Shown here piece after piece: positions 58,446 to 59,789 of a stretch of DNA of 59,789 nucleotides; the first letter of the stretch is position 1, and every line of letters begins with the position of its first letter. A program made the translations under genes and the position numbers. The stretch comes from Volvariella volvacea V23 (lineage: Eukaryota; Basidiomycota; Agaricomycetes; Agaricales; Pluteaceae). The notes under the pieces were generated by a model, which worked only from the letters and a program-made list of their open reading frames with translations, searched no databases and had not been told where the DNA came from. The stretch is from the NCBI GenBank assembly GCA_000349905.1, contig KB722737.1, forward strand, positions 145,191-204,979. Direction: 5' to 3'.

Positions 58446-58813
58446 GCATGACATATGTATATAAGGTCAACTTTAACTTTTTAGTATAAAAATGCATTAT
58501 AAAATAATATTTAAGACTAGACTAAGTATTTTCTAAGCTTTGAAATTAGAATTGTATCTCTTTGATAGTAACAAAAAATTCAAAGACTTAGAAATAATAT
58601 AGAGTAGAGTGATAGGTATTATCTATAAAAGACAACTTTGAAAAAGAAGCATTAGAGGAGGTTTTAGGAATATTTTTCTATTTTCTGAATAGAAAGAAAA
58701 TAAAAGGAGGTTAAATATAGAGCTTACTATGATATTTGATAGTGCTTGGTATATCAGGTGAAGATGAGAAGATTTTATAGTATATTTACAACAAAATATG
58801 TTGAAAGATAAAA
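58446..58813. other. AT-rich spacer
   Basis: I see nothing beyond A/T-rich sequence. Confidence 0.4.
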
Positions 58814-59377
58814 CACACTGTTACAAGTACTTATCTCTATACAATTCTTTAGCAGGAGTAGATATAGCAAGGGTAGTTGCTTGTGCACAGATAATGCAGT
58901 AGAGTGATGAAAGAACAAATTGATTGATCTGAGGAGTGATACTCAGAAGTACAGGCCTTATATATCTACAAGACTGTATGTAACTATTTGTATAATGTAA
59001 ATAACTAACAACAGATCTATCAGATATCTGAAGCATGTGTTTAACTAATTGACTAATGGCATAAGTCCCTCTATTCTATAATGTTCCATGACATTCCATG
59101 AGGCTATACATATGACTCAATCATGATGTAATATGACTCTGAGGTTCTGGTATGTTCCATAACCTTCTGGAAAGTTCTAGAGAAGTCTTGGCATGTGAAG
59201 ATATTACTAATAATGATTATATAATAAGAATAGACGCCTAGAATAAGCGCTAAGGCATAAGCGCTGGTAATAGCCGCTCAAGGGTGTTAGCGCCTGAGGG
59301 TTACTAGAAGAATGTGAGGTAATTGAAGGGAAGTAATAGTGTGAATGCTGTCACATGTAGAAAACCGTGACACACAC
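58814..59377 (-). mobile_element. Solo LTR (58819-59372) with 5-bp target duplication
   Basis: The 554-bp element runs TGTTAC...GTGACA on the plus strand and is flanked by CACAC at 58814-58818 and 59373-59377. Read on the minus strand it begins TGTCACGG, has a TATATAAGG promoter box and ends GTAACA, so its transcription sense is minus. Its upstream half (59230-59305) carries several GCGC-type elements. No coding sequence is present. Confidence 0.88.
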
Positions 59378-59639
59378 TCAATATAGCCTCCTAGTAAGAA
59401 GAAAAATAATAAATAGCACTTGTCACTCCTTTGCATGTTTCATTCCAGGGTGGACCTACTAGACCCCTTTTCTTACTTTGGTTGGAGAGGGCACAATGAG
59501 GAATGCTGGCTAAAAGACCACTGCTGCTTAAAGAGCTACACACAGAGTTAAAAGCTTATCTGATGCATACTACTACCAATAGGTTTAGTCACTGTCTAAC
59601 CTTACCCTAAAAACCCTAAAACAAACTACAGGAAGTGTC

Positions 59640-59789
59640 TGTTATGATGACTACACCTTAATGTGTTGAGTCTTTTGAGAAAGTAATTGATTGCACTACT
59701 TTTGAGAACAAGTAAGATGATGAGAATGACAAAGACAGCAGTGAACACTGAGTCAAAGATCTTATCAAAAGTGTTAATAAAATAAGTTG
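59640..59789 (+). repeat. Decayed copy of the 55.8-kb repeat, cut by the window edge
   Basis: It aligns with about 55773-55955, including CTTAA, AAGTAAGATGATGAG and the GTTAAT-A-ATAAGT phrase. Most differences turn CG into TG or CA. The frame equivalent to the 61-codon frame at 55851 contains a TAA stop here. Confidence 0.65.

Noticed and set aside
1..59789. CRISPR array, operon or ribosome-binding signals
   Set aside because: The window is eukaryotic; no spaced identical repeats of CRISPR type and no bacterial gene layout are seen.

Overview
This window looks like nuclear DNA of a filamentous basidiomycete, most likely an Agaricomycete. Nearly every gene is cut by many short introns (about 45-95 bp) with GT-AG ends, intergenic spaces are short, and the protein set is fungal. 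Exon models were built by reading splice sites and checking that frame is kept across every junction. I cannot name the species. Gene symbols are given from family recognition only.

Layout. Positions 1-583 hold the end of an LTR and a relic repeat. A tRNA-Leu(CAG) with a short intron follows at 584-673. From 0.7 to 51 kb there is a dense gene region. In order it holds gamma-tubulin complex component GCP5 (-), MGM101 (-), a MYND-finger protein (+), a 7-TM membrane protein with a very long loop (+), a conserved-looking unknown (-), dynein light intermediate chain (-), TIP41 (+), sedolisin A (+), TAF12 (-), RRS1 (+), TFIIB (-), a Ser-rich unknown (-), a Btz/CASC3 protein (-), an epoxide hydrolase (+), THOC3/TEX1 (+), a TLS1/C9orf78 homologue (+), sedolisin B (-), eIF3m (+), a Virilizer-family protein (-) and an ORM/ORMDL protein (+). 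From 51.7 to 54.5 kb lies a decaying P-loop NTPase gene of a type seen in mushroom accessory regions. From 54.7 kb to the end the DNA is AT-rich and made of LTR retroelement remains, including two solo LTRs with perfect 5-bp target duplications.

How the genes relate. Most are housekeeping genes: cytoskeleton (GCP5, dynein LIC), transcription (TAF12, TFIIB), ribosome and translation (RRS1, eIF3m), mRNA packaging and splicing (Btz, THOC3, TLS1), mRNA methylation (Virilizer), mitochondrial DNA upkeep (MGM101), sphingolipid control (ORM) and TOR signalling (TIP41). Several pairs are divergent and share very short promoters, the tightest being TAF12/RRS1 with 55 bp between start codons. The two secreted sedolisins are inverted paralogues about 16 kb apart with almost identical exon structure.

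The most interesting points are the 7-TM protein with GPCR-like layout, a Virilizer gene in a fungus with a 5-nt microexon, the paired sedolisins with 9- and 10-nt microexons, CpG-to-TpG decay between two repeat copies, and the broken NTPase gene with a REase-like tail.
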